A DNA stretch of 64,000 nt from Nereocystis luetkeana (lineage: Eukaryota > Sar > Phaeophyceae > Laminariales > Laminariaceae). Made by a program: the position numbers and the translations under genes. How positions within the stretch are numbered: position 1 is the first letter of the stretch; every line of letters begins with the position of its first letter. The notes beneath the pieces were generated by a model. That model worked only from the letters and a program-made list of their open reading frames with translations. It was not told the origin of the DNA and searched no databases. The DNA lies in the NCBI GenBank assembly GCA_031213475.1, contig JARUPZ010000009.1, forward strand, positions 6,729,601 through 6,793,600. Direction: 5' to 3'. Shown here piece by piece: positions 23,909-36,592 of this stretch.

Positions 23909-26900
23909 ACACTAGTGACTTGAACGTTTGTGGTCTGGTACCAGAAGCAAAGATGCCTTCGGAGAGGTCGGCTCAAGAGAATAACGATTCTCCGGGTGAA
24001 GTTCAAGATCTGAGGCGCGAGGTCAATCGGGCGATTGAGCACAGTCACGCGTCGATAATGCACGCCATGAGGGACACGATGGCCGAGTTCACAAGGAACA
24101 AGGCCCGATCGGAGTCCAGCAGCGCTGAGGGCGGAGAACCTCTTAAAAATATCCCGCGTTTGATAGTACCCGCTGCTGTGAGATAGACCCCTGCTTCTGC
24201 TGTAAGCATGGCACGAGATGCTGCAGCAGAACGAGCGACAAATTTGCGTGAGGGCGCCTCGCCAGATTTTGGAGCAACTTGACGCGGAAGAACTGTGTTG
24301 CCTATCGAAGTTGGCCCACCGAGGGATCAGCCAGACCAGACTGGGAGGACTGGCGAATGAGTTGCATACCCTGGCGTGGAGTGGGGTGGTGGATTCGATC
24401 TACCTCTTTCACGACATGTGGAAGAAAAACCTACTCCGGTGCCATCGGTTAGTGGATTGCAGCTTGAGTTCAACCCCTGAACCAGAGACGTTCGTATTTC
24501 CCCGCAGGATTTTTATTCCTGTCTGCCTTCGTGTTGGACCCATCGCAGTGCATTCCCCCGAGGGAATTGGACCTCATAAAACTAGAGGCTTGTCGCTAGC
24601 GGGTTGAACCGCGAAATCGTGCACATGCACACAATAGGTTGGAATGTCCTGTCGACGGCGCTCAAACGAACTATTAATAGCGACAAGAGTATTTTGCATA
24701 GGTGTACCTCGCCGAGGCAAGCGTACGACGCTCCCCTAGCGTGGTACGGCCATCGAACGACGGTGGCCAAGTCGGACCTCTCGCGACGCCCTAAAAGCTT
24801 CAAACAAGCGACGGGGAGCAACCCCCTCGAAGCGATGAACAGGAGCGAGGATCGTGGCCCCGGAATTAAGCACAGCGGGAATTGTCAGTAGACGAGCACA
24901 TGCTGTACAAAATTTACATTGACGCTCTGCCAACCGAGTACGAGGTGGAGGCTCCGAAGCTGGCACCCTGTTGCGGCATCGGCCGTGATGACAGCTTCAA
25001 GGCTGTTCGAGAACGCCATCAGCGACTTTCTGGAAACCGGAGGAAGGAATCCAACGCCCAGCGCTGGCGGCGGCGGTGGTGGCGATAGCCGCGGACAAGG
25101 TCGAGGCAATGGCAGAGAAAAAGGCGGACGGCGACGACTGCAAGAACGACGTGGAAAAGGCACTAATGAGGATGGTGGTGGTGGTGCGGGGGTGGGGGAT
25201 GAGCTGGACGACGGTCTGGCTCAAGTGAACGACCTCGACGTGACGTGGGGTTTTGACATGGACGCGTTTATGCAGGAGCGCACATATCAGGTACCTGTCG
25301 CCGGCGAGGCCGGCCACGAAAACCCGCGACGATGGGTTCGTCAAAAGGGGCGCCGTGGACGCCTCCTCGGTCCCGGCAGGTAGGGCCGAAAGCGACCCCG
25401 GCGCAACCTCAGCCTCCGACACCGGCCAAGGAAACGGTGAGGATCCCTCCGTGATCCTGTCGGACAGGCCACGACACGAGCTCAGCAGCTAGTGACGGCA
25501 CTCTCCAACAACGCGGGACAGGACCGGGGTCAGAACCAACGCCTGGAGGGTGAACCTGCAGCGTACTAGCTCATGATGAATAAAGGAAGCCCAGACGCGC
25601 TGCTTGCATCAGAGTAAAAAATAGTCGGCGACGCCTGGGAGTATCCTGGATTGTACGTCATGGACGACGGAGGACGCAATGGCCTCGATGGCTGGAGGAC
25701 CTGCTGTGGAGAATAAAGGGAAGGTGCGCGTGTGCATTCTGTGTGGTTTCCCGGAAGACGTAAAACCGCCCCCGCAGTCCGTAGCAGATGTAGAGCGTTC
25801 CCAGTGTAAAACGGCGTGGCACGAGGTCATGCATATTGAATTGGACGATCACAAAACGACCGGTACATACGAAGCCGCGACACCGCCACGAGGGGGGAAA
25901 CCTGTAGGTGCGAAGTGGGTGTTCACCTAAAAGACGGATAAGGATGGCCTGATAGTAAATATGAAGGCCAGACGTGAAGATAAGGGGTTTAGCCAGGTGT
26001 AGTATGTAGGTTACTTTCAAACGCAATGCACCAACTCTCTCGTCAGCGCCCGTTAAACGTCTGGCGGCTGTTGCCAATAAATATTATCTGAAGCGTTTTC
26101 GCCTAGACGTCGCACAAGCTTTTTGCTCGCGCGAAACTCGACGCCAAGGTATACATTAAACTACCCGGTGGGTGTGGTGACATGTCAGCGGAAGCGATCG
26201 TTCGCTTGAACAGATTACTGTGTGGTCTAGAGCAGCGCGGACGGCAGTGAGCCGGATTATTGACAGATACCGTGGTAGAGTACGGTATGGAGCAGTGGAA
26301 ATATGACCCGTATGTTTTCTCGCATGGTTGTGGACGGCAATGCAGAACTGATCATGGCCTTTCATGTAGATGGCATCGTACTCGCAGGATCGGACGAGAA
26401 ATGCAGGGATTTCCATGCGGTGTTAGTATTAAATTCCCCACAATAACCTCGGCAAGCTGACTTCGTACACTGGTTGTGCTTTGTTTGGGACAGAGGAGAT
26501 AACGCAGAAGGCGTTCATTGAGAGCATGCTAAATTGTTTTGGTGTTAACTCATCTCCGACATCCCCGCGACCCCCAGTGTGGAAATAAGTCCAAGGGAGG
26601 AGGGCGAACTTGGAGCAGACTGCCCATAGAGGGAGGCTGTGGGCAGCTTGATGTGGGTGGTTGTCGACCTTGATGAGGCCGGACAATTCGAACGCTGTGC
26701 GTGCTGTGGCGGGCCACTCCCACAACCCTACAGAGAAGAGGCACTGGAAGGCTGTTTGAAATGTTATGGCTGACCTCCATGGGATCAGGTTTGTGGGATT
26801 GACTTTTGTGCGGGGCTCGGGATTGGATTTGACCGCGTATAGTGATGCCGATTCTGGTGGTAAGTCGATCGATAGGCGCTCGGTATCGGGGACGGTAATT

Positions 26901-27599
26901 ACCCTAGGGGGTGCGGCCATCTGTTGGGGAAGTAGCACGAGAGGTAGGTTACGTTATCGACTGAAGAAGCAGAGTATGCCGCCCTGGGTGAAGGGGTGAA
27001 GGAAGCTTTGTTTACGAGCGCGGTGTTGTCGTGTATTTGTCCAGAGCTAAGCGGATCATGTGTTCGGGTTTTCGAGGGTAACCAGGGCGCCATACCGTTG
27101 GCGGGGAACGCTCTTGCGTCTGCGCGGAGTAAGCATCTTGACGTGAGTTTTCATTTTTTCAGAGAGCTACTTAGTGTTAAAGAATATCAACATTCGGTTC
27201 GTATCTTTGGAAGAGCACCACGCGGAATGTTTTACCAATTCCCTTGCTGCAACCACTATAACGTCTCACCGTAGATTCTTGTTCAATATGCCTTTAGAGG
27301 GTGAGTAAGGGGGTAAGAGAATTGTTCGATGAGAACATGTTCGAGTGATGCGAGGAATGATTTGCCAGGCCGCCAATCCTGCGCTACTTTGAAGAGCATG
27401 GGGGAGTAGGGCACAACATGACATTTGATTTTCTGCCCGCGGTCATCGTTTGGAATGCGGCCGTTGTTTCAATTGCAATGGTTTGCAGTATATGTGTTGT
27501 ACAGGGGGTTTTGACCAGGTGGCCGGGTTTCGACCTGCGGGACTGTTGTTGGCTGTTCGTAGGTCCTAGTCAGTCTTCAATGGCTCTTCGGTCTCGTCA

Positions 27600-27870
27600 C
27601 TACTGTGACGAGCCAGGGAGCGTGTTTGTTTGGATCATTCGAGCAGGGACAGTCACAAGGTGTAGAGGACTTCGTAAATCTTCGCAGGCGTTTTTGAGTT
27701 TTTTTTCCGTCTGTGTATGAAGAGAGTTCGCGCACTCCGTTCTCCGCTACAACTGCGAGCTAAGGTCTACTCTCTCTATCCTCCTCTGTCCTCTAATACA
27801 ACGACTATAAATAATCTCATCAGACGACGTGGTCGTGAAAGCATTCAGGTTTAGACTCTTTGAACACCTC
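27600..27870 (+). repeat. 3' LTR of the Copia relic (edges approximate)
   Basis: Partner of the 23.64-23.91 kb LTR. By eye the two differ at many positions and by small gaps, which implies an old insertion. The left edge is unclear; TGTTGT at 27495 is an alternative start. Confidence 0.6.
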
Positions 27871-27875
27871 CGTAC

Positions 27876-30840
27876 CCCTTAGGATACGGCATCTTAATCT
27901 TGAGTACGCCCCATCTTGGATATCTTCAAACACCTAGTTTCCACCCAGAGAAGTAGGGGGGGAGAGGCTTGACGCAGGCGAGTAGCTCCCGAACAATACA
28001 TTTTTCGCCTCGGGATAATCAACACGTGCGTTGGTATAGGCCGGACAACTCAGGTTTTACGGTCGATGTTCTATTTGTTTTTCCTCCCAAACGACGTTTC
28101 GTTCGAGAAGGTTTGGGGTTCCAAGACATAAAGATGAACCACTTGCACTTCAATCACAAGCCAAGGTGCGACGAGTAATCACCTTTGTTCCCGATACATG
28201 CCTGCCATAGGTTTTGAGTGTCGGATCTCCTGGCGCCATGATATGTCGAAGAATCGGAGCATATCTCTGTTGGAAGACGCCCCCAGTGAACGACTAACGT
28301 CTGTGCGGTATTCAATGTGATATTTCACAAGGGTTGAGGCGGAACGTCAGATACCTGCCCGTCAGCACAATTAGCGTATCGGGCGCACCAGGAACACCTT
28401 CGTGGGGAGGTCGAAAGAGGACGCCAAGGCTTGGCAGAGGTTGACACTGTCTGCAACAACACGCATTATTAGATAAGTGGGTGCAGTGCCCTCCTTCATG
28501 GTTTTGACGGAACATTTGTTTGCTCGGTATAATAAGGGTATCTGAGCCCACAAAAGGTTTTGCCCAAAGGCGTCGGGCATACACTGAGCCCAACAACATG
28601 GCCTGAAGCGTTATACCTGTACCTTTCTCCTCATGCAGGGTGTCGATCTCCTCCCCACCCTCCTGTGCTGCATGTATGTGGCGATCTGGAGTATTCTTCC
28701 TACGAATATTGTCAACACCGCGCGTATCCTGCTCTGCTGCGTGTCTGCAGGGGAGAGGCGCCCGTCCGCTAAAGAGGTGGTTGGGCCACGGTGAAGGAGC
28801 CCGTTCTGAAACAAATGCGGGAAGTTGGAAGTAAATACAGTGAGGTTGGCTTTCATAACAAAGCGACAGGAGCATTGTTTGGGGGGGAAAAAGGGCCAGA
28901 CCTGGTTTATACTTTACGTGTCAGAAGTGATACTTCAAAACGAAAACACGTAACAGCCACATCGGAAAGGGAAGTGTCTCCATTTCCCTTCCCCCCGCCT
29001 CCTCTTTATTTTGTTTCTCGATCGTTCATGCTTTTAACGTCTAACATATCATGTATCGTGCAACCAAAGTCAGCGACCGATGAGAGGCCTGTTTACAGTT
29101 TGCTATTCACTCTAAGGTTGAGCTCGGCATGACACCACTTTTCTGCAACCACATCACACGTGTGGTCGATAGTCCGAGATGGCCATCTTTGGTTTTCTCA
29201 GCATATATCACAAACCATGAGTAAGGATGTTCAGGGTATGTTTTTCTCTTTACTCTGGGGTAAGTGCAGTTCGCGGTCAATCATCGCCGAACGCGGTCAG
29301 ATTGTTCTTGCTATGTAAGCACTACACGCCCTTTTTGCAGCAAACGCAGGGCAAGAGCAGGCCCAGCGTGTGTGCGTGGGCGTCGGGGCGAAGGAATGTA
29401 GCTTCGCTATCAAAACCAAAGCGAGGGTGGCGAGCCGATCCGGGCACAGTTTCGTGTGTCTTGCGATGCCCTACTCCCGCCAATCGTTGCAGCTTCGGTT
29501 TAGTTCCGCTTGCAGATTTTGCTCGGGGATACAGGAATGTGCGAGAACCCAGTGATGTACCTGGCCGATTTTTGGGCACTCCTTCGAGGAGTAGTTGTCC
29601 CGTAAATAAAGGCGAATACGACTGGGTTGGTAAATAAAACTTGGCATACATGTTGCTAAAAAAATTGTTCTAAATCTGGGGCAATAGAACGCGGACAATT
29701 CCGCAGGGTAACTTTCTTCTCTGCGAATTGAGCTAAAAGATTCCTGTTTTGATTACAGCAATAATTTCACTTTAATTAGCAGGCCTCCACTCAACATACG
29801 TCACGGACGCACTCAGGGTATGTACGGTACGCATGCATGCCGACGTTAAAATCGACGTAGCTTGATCAGGGAAAAATCGCCAGCTGCTTGCAGGTGCACA
29901 AGCAAACCATTCCAACTCCAGGGGAGAAAGGTACTACAGAGTAACATAGGCTCTATGGTTACTCGGTTGAGTAACTCGGCGCGTGATGCGTCGTTCCGCA
30001 CATACAGTGGATAATCCGTAGAATAGGGGCAGTACATTCTTCGAGAAAGTTATGAGTGATCAATGTTGGAGATCATTCTGTACATTGTCGGATGGTAGGA
30101 GCTGGGAGAAAAAAAAAAAAATGAAAGGGCCGAGCGAGGGGCGGTTATTGCGCGAACCCCGTTGTCTATAAGAGTAGGCGTGATGGATTTCTGAGCTGTC
30201 ATTTTTTTACGTTCAATGAAAAATTGATCTACGTGCCTTTTCCGTCACAGTACTGTACACCATCACAGCGCGGAGCAGATGCTACGTACCTGGAGGGCCG
30301 GCATCCAACACTACGAAGCACAGTTCAGTTTCATCGGTACTGCTGGAGTCCTACAACATCATTTCGACCACAGCAGACAGCGTAACATCGGCGGCAGCAG
30401 AAGCGTAACTCATCACGATGCCGGGACGTGGATCACGCGGAGGACGAGGAAGGGTGAGGCGGTGTCTCAGACAATGAAACCTGATAGTCATCTCTTCTCG
30501 GATCGTATCAGTCTCATTGGTCAGGTCTGATGCAGGGTAGACCTAACAACACCCGAGTGCATGTGCTTTTGTCGATATCATGGTGTGCCAAACGTTCGGT
30601 GTGGGGTACCGCCATGGTGCTGTTGCTTGTACTTCTGTGGCACGGATAGTAGGCAAGACTTGAATCCCGGGAAAAACTGCACTTTCATATATCAAAGTTG
30701 CATATTGGATACTGAGGGTTTGCCGTTTTGCGTGCTACATACATACGCGAAGTACATGCATTGTTACTCTTCCACGCGCGTAGTACGCGCTTGCAATCGA
30801 CATTTTCAATAGACGTTACGTCGTTATCGCGTAAAGGCAC
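27876..30840. other. no recognised gene
   Basis: Frames of up to 187 codons on both strands (for example minus 28312-28875) lack known domains. A poly-A run lies near 30108. Confidence 0.35.
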
Positions 30841-30854
30841 AGTGAGTTTACGAC

Positions 30855-30960
30855 TATATATATACCAGGTATATATAATATATAATATAATAAATATATA
30901 CATACAAAATATATACCTGGTATACGATATATATACATACATCAATTGCATACCTAGTAC
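30855..30960. repeat. AT-rich stretch with paired TACCWGGTA palindromes
   Basis: TACCAGGTA (30863-30871) and TACCTGGTA (30914-30922) sit in opposite orientation within nearly pure TA/ATA sequence. They could form a long imperfect stem. Confidence 0.7.
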
Positions 30961-31084
30961 TGCAAATAGAAACCTCTCAACACGAACCGCAGCCCTGTCT
31001 GCCGAAAATAGTTCCACCACAACGAACCGATCTACCTTCAGTGATCGACCCCAAAACAGGACACAGAGCAGTACGATAAGACGA

Positions 31085-31089
31085 GGCCC
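31085..31089. repeat. target-site duplication, left
   Basis: GGCCC, repeated exactly at the far end of the young Copia element. Confidence 0.85.
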
Positions 31090-31355
31090 TGTTGATTGAT
31101 CTCTAAAGGTATAGACGCAGCTGGCACGGGAACGCGTGGTTGACTCCAGACAATAACACGGAACTTCTCTTATATATATTATTACGTATCAGTGCTGTCG
31201 AGTGACTCAGGTGGCGGCGCATCCACACGATTATCCATCACATTGCAGGCACAATTAATCTCCCGCTCTTATAATCCCACATCAATATATGGAACTCCCT
31301 GATTATCAGATACTAAATGAAACATCTACGTCGTGTCTATTGAGCACAGTCAATA
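31090..31355 (-). repeat. 3' LTR of the young Copia, 266 bp
   Basis: On the plus strand it begins TGTTGATTGATC and ends CACAGTCAATA. In the element's sense it therefore begins TATTGAC and ends TCAACA. No difference from the other LTR was seen by eye. Confidence 0.95.
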
Positions 31356-31366
31356 TCCCCCCTGCT
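31356..31366 (-). promoter_or_regulatory. polypurine tract of the young Copia
   Basis: On the minus strand this reads GCAGGGGGGA directly before the 3' LTR, the place and composition expected for the plus-strand primer of reverse transcription. Confidence 0.7.
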
Positions 31367-32155
31367 CACTATACACGGACCATACTTCAATATCCCCCCA
31401 GGTCGGCAACATGACAATGTACGACTTCGCTGGGTCGATATATCTCTTCTTTATGACCAACTCATATGAACTTCAGAAACTCAAATACCCAACATGTGAC
31501 TCAAAGATAAAATTCTCGAATCAACACTCAAATCCTCAAACCAGTATTCAAATGCTCAAATCCATAGCCTCTCTCCGTTGCAAACATATAAAAATACCGA
31601 AATCCAATGCCAGGTAAAACGGCATTCTTCTCGGATTCAGCCAGGTAAAACGGCATTTTCCGCGGAATTGATTCAAATATATCACAGTGTCTCTTCAGTT
31701 CTACCGACCTCTCTCAATTTCCGAATACTATCCAGACCTTCCCACGTCGGAAAACATTTTCATGTGGACCGCACACGCCCCCAGGCGCTTCCTAGTCTCA
31801 CTTCAGCCTTGTCAAAAACCTAAATCACAAGTATCATCAGAAAAATACCACAGGAGTGGTCATGCCAATCAAAATAAAATCAAGTCAAGAAACTTAATGC
31901 CAGAGATCGCGAGGAACCCCGTTCCTCCGGACAAGAGTCTCCCCTTATCCCCTACTCCCGCCATAGATACACAGATCGCGACGGTAATGCGAGATAGCAC
32001 ATAGGTTTCCCCACTAGAAATTTATTTGACGTTGTGACCACTCGGAAAACACCAAAAAAACTTTTAAAATCCGTTACCAGAAACAAAACGATTTTATAGT
32101 TCAAACACATTCTTCACTCAAAATAAGTAAAATAAAACATCTCGGAAACAAGGCG
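31367..32155 (-). other. 3' untranslated part of the young Copia
   Basis: About 790 bp between the RNase H end and the polypurine tract. It contains a short direct duplication (CAGGTAAAACGGCATT at about 31611 and 31643) and a second C-run near 31391. No coding content is seen. Confidence 0.6.
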
Positions 32156-34191
32156 TCAAAGGTTCATCAGAAAATCCCGGTGGTAACGAAAAACCATGTT
32201 GTTGAGCGGCTTTGTTAAGAAGTCTGCGCGCTGCTCCTCCGACTCTACATGGGTAATAACAAACTCCCCCTTGGAAATAAGCTCTCGCAAAAAGTGGTGT
32301 CGAACGTCGATGTGCTTAGAATTCGACGTGCACACTGGGTTTTGTGCCAGGTGCCTTGCCCCCTCGTTATCCTCGAAAACCGTAATGCATCGCTCCCCGA
32401 ACCCCGGAAAAATGAAACTCCAAACGTAGCGCAAGAACATCGCCTCCTTGATAGTGTCTGCTAGTGCTACATATTCGGCCTCAGTGGTCGAGAGCGTAAC
32501 GCATTTCTGTGTCCTAGAAAACCAGCACACACACGCCCCAGCACACATGATAGCCCCACCTGAAACTGACCTCCTGTCAGTGGCTTTGTTGGCGTAGTCC
32601 GCATCCGCAAACGCTACCAGTTCAAGCCCGCTACCCTTCTGAAACGTAATGCCGAAATCACTCGTAGAAAAAACATACTCTAAAATACCGACCGCTGTCT
32701 CCCAGTGTACTTCCCTCGGCCTATTCGTGTACCTCGCTACCGCCCTCACCGCGTTCGCAATATCCGGTCGTGTTTGGTTCGCAAGCCACATCAAGCACCC
32801 CACCAACTCGCGGAAAGGCCAATCACCCACGGGTTCATTCTCGTCGAACTCTTCGAGCTTCACACCAGTCGAAAGCGGATTATTCCTCCCGGAACTAACA
32901 CCAAACCTCGCCGCGGTCCTTTCAGCGAACGCCTGCTGCGAAATCGTCAAAGTACCAGCATCCCAATCCCTCGAAAAACAACAACCAGCATACCACCGCA
33001 ACTCGCCCAGATTGTTGATCGGAACAAGGCTGTTCAGGTCTTCACAGAACTGATCGCACCTAGCCTTGCGTCCTACAGCAAAAATATCATCCACATGAAC
33101 CACTGTTACTATGGAGACAGAGCCCGACTCGACCAACCTCATGACACACGCGTCAGCGGGGCTCTGCTCAAAGCCTAGACTCTTCATGTGAGTGAGAAGG
33201 TGGTTGTGCCACGACCTCGACGCTTGCTTCAAGCCATAGAGACTGCGGTTCAACCTGACTACCTTACCGGACATTTCGCCGCAGCCAGGGGGCAGTCGCA
33301 TGAAAACATCCTCATCCAAACTCGACTGCACGAACGCTTGCTCAGCATCAAAATGACACAAATCCAGACCCAACTCGCACGCAACGGCACCCAGCAAACG
33401 GAAACAAGACGCTGCAGGGGTCGGAGCAAAAGTCTCAAAGAAATCAATACCCTCACGCTGCTTGAAACCTCGTGCCACCAGCCTTGCTTTCGCCCGCACC
33501 ACATCACCATGCTCGTTGGACTTCCAGGCGAACACCCACTTCGCCGAGATGACGTTGAGCCCCTCTGGTTGCTACGTCGCTCCAAACGTCCCCGCGTCCG
33601 CCAGTCCATGATATTCCTTGTCCATCGCCTGCCTCCAGATCGTCGAATACTCGTCCACACACGCTTCAGCATACGAGTTCGGCGTCGAAAGCTCGCTTGC
33701 CGGGCGCGTGGGAAGGGGAGGGTTCTCGCGCGGTGGGGCTTGGTGGAAAAGTACATGGCCTATACCTTCCCGTGCTGCCATCAGCGATAGCAGCCCATGC
33801 CCCATAGCCTCGCGGTTCCGCGCGGTCTCCCCTCTTGTCCGCCCCCTCAGAACGTCCCCTTCCTCCGGGTGTCGTCCAGCTTCCCCCACTGTCCGACCAC
33901 CCTGTACACCGCCGCCACCCTCCTGGTGCCGTGCAGTCTCCCCCCTTGTCCGCCCCCTCAGTACGTCCCCTTCCTCCGGGTGTCGTCCAGCTTCCCCCAC
34001 TGTCCGACCACCCTGCACACCGCCGCCACCTTCCTGGTGTCGTGCAGTCTCCCCCCTGGTCCGCCCCCTCAGTACGTCGCCATCCTCCGGGTCCGGGATA
34101 TAAGAACCCAGTTCCCGAGCAGCACGCTGCGAAAGCTGTGGCTGCGATGACTGCTGCGGCGGCGACGGCGATGATCTCGGCGGCGACGGCG

Positions 34192-34227
<36 letters not shown>

Positions 34228-36557
34228 GCGACGGCGGTGGCGGTGACGGTGGCAGTGGCGGCGGCGGTGACGATGACGGCGGCAGCGACGGCGACGGTGA
34301 CGGCGGGGGCGGTGGCGACGGCGACGGCGGCGGCGGCGGCGGTAGCGGCGGTGATGACGGCGGTAGCGGCGGCAGCAGTGGAGATGGGGACGGTAATTCG
34401 GGCCATACGTCAGGGCCTCTCAGAGGCTCCGGCGTACCCGGGGGCGGTGGTGACGGCAACGGCGGCGGCGGGGAGCTCTCCTCCTCCGAAGGCAGTAACC
34501 CCACGAACGGCTTCCTCGGGTGCTCCCAAGTGACGTCGCGGGAGAACGACCTCCGGCCAGATGCCAGCAGAATCTTGCTGCAGTCAGCTGCGTGGTGGTT
34601 GCCGCCGTTGAGGTAGAAACAAGCCTCCGCCTTCGGCTCGGTCTTCAAGCTCCTCCTGACGTGGTGGAAACCTGGCTTCAAAAATGGGAGCAGCCGCGCA
34701 AACGGTGCTCTCCCGTAAAATTTGCGGTACGGCGAGTACATTTCCGGCTTGTCCCTCACCCTTGCCGTCATGTTGATGACGTCGCTCGCGTACACGCAGG
34801 ACTCAGCCCAAAGGGGCTGCGTCGCCGGCATCCTTGCATCGCCGAACAGGCGGGGGGCCTCTAGGCGGGACGCCATTGCAAGCTCCAGCGTCATCGCAAT
34901 TCGCCGCTCGACCACGCCGTCATGCTTCGGAGAATCGACGGGCGTGTGCTCGCGGCGGATACCGTGGTGGTTGAGCAACTCCACGAACTCCGCCTTGGTG
35001 AACTCGGTGCCGTTGTCCGAGCGAAGGCACTCCACGATGGACGGAACACCCTTGGCGTTGATGTCGGCCAGAAAACCAGCGAAGACCTTCGGGACGTCGG
35101 ACTTCCTCTTCAAGAAGTACGGCCATCCCAGTCGCGAGTAGTCGTCGACGATCATCATCATGTACTGCGCACCGCCAGCAGACGTCGACTGCTGTCCCGA
35201 CAGATCCACGAACAGACGTTCCAGAGGCCTGGTGGAGCGGCACTCGGTCGTCCATGGCACCGCCATCCTCCTCCCCTTCGCCTCAGAACATCCAGCACAC
35301 GAAACCAACTCCCCAAAAACCTTAATGCCCATCTGGCGTGCCGTCTCACGGAGAGTGTCAGCATGGGAGTGGGCAAGGGAAACGTGAAGGTCGTTAATAT
35401 CAATCCTCCGCATTTTTCCGGGAGCCAAAACAGCGGCAGCAATCGGGGTCTCTACAGTCCGCGTGGCGTCTACGTACGAACCTGCGTCCTTACGCATAAA
35501 GGACAATTGCCCATCCAACAAGTGAGCTCCCTGGGAATCTAAAGTCACCGGGCATTTCAGCATTACTGCGTGAAGTGAAAACAGGTTGAACCGAACACCG
35601 GGCACGTAGGCTACGTCCAAAAGCCTAACCTGGACATCACACTGCGGGCTGTGCATCACCATCGGAATCTGTCCGAAGTACTCGACCTTCAGTGACCTCA
35701 TGTCACCAACGACCAAACTACTCTTACCGGGGGGAGGGGGGTAACAGCCTACCATACCAAAGGGGTTTCCAGTTACGTGAAAGGTTGCTCCCGAATCCGC
35801 CACCCACTCTTCCCTCCCACTAGCCCAAAACAAATCGTCGCTAAAAATACTCTTGCCTTGGTGCGCAAACTGCGCGGTGAGGAGGTGCGGGTCGAACGTA
35901 GGCGTAGGGTTGCCGTTGTTCGCTGGGCCAGGGGAAGGGAACGTGCTCGAGGAGGGTTGTTGTGACGGGAAAGCTCCGGCTGAGGTATACCCACCACTGC
36001 CGTAGGGCGTCTCCTGCTGCCAGCCACCTCCGTAGTATATCTGTTGAGGGGGAGGGGCAGCAGTACTCGGGACTGCGACGTTCATCTGCGGGGCGGCTGC
36101 CGGGCAAGCTGCGGCGTAGTGGCCGTGTTTGCCACACCGAAAACAGACCCCCTTGCTCCTCGGTTGCGTGTTGTTCGGCGGGAAACCCCAGCCCGCCGGA
36201 GTCATTACGGGCGGCGGGGGCATAGGGGGCATTGCCCCTGGTAGTGGCTCGGTAGGTACCCAACCCATGGGCGGGACCGCCCCACCCGCACCGAAGGGGT
36301 CGGGACCGGAGTTATCCCAACGGTACCTGCAGGCCACGGCATCCCAACGCCATTTGGGGCCGGTAATTCCCCCCGGCGAAGCTCCTCCCCGGTTGCCATC
36401 ATGCCGACGGGGACGATGCTGCTGCTGCTGCTGGTACTGCTGTTGCTGGGGTTGTTGCTGCTGCTGCTGCTGTTGATGGTACTGCTGCTGCTGCTGCGGT
36501 CGCTGCTGCTGCTGCCGCTGCTGCTGCGGTTGCTGCTGATACTGCTGCTGCTGTTGA

Positions 36558-36592
<35 letters not shown>

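Larger units (their letters stand above)
23640..27875 (+). mobile_element. old, decayed Ty1/Copia LTR retrotransposon
   Basis: Diverged LTRs flank degraded Copia coding sequence in plus orientation. Recognisable parts in order are: a gag remnant at about 23.95-25.1 kb (including LPTEYEVEA, typical of Copia Gag), the reverse-transcriptase start at about 25.7-25.95 kb (GAKWVFT), RT parts to about 26.3 kb (KLPGGCGDMS), and an RNase H segment at about 26.8-27.2 kb (DADSGG, RRSVSGT). No integrase is recognised between gag and RT. The element is heavily broken, with many (ten or more) interruptions, and is clearly old. Confidence 0.8.

Noticed and set aside
24000-27300. Independent host genes in the short plus frames here
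   Set aside because: Their order and motifs match Gag, reverse transcriptase and RNase H of a decayed Copia element between diverged LTRs.
34140-34420. Ala/Val-rich genes on the plus strand and in another minus phase
   Set aside because: They are shadows of the Pro-rich linker of the Copia polyprotein, whose own frame continues from integrase.
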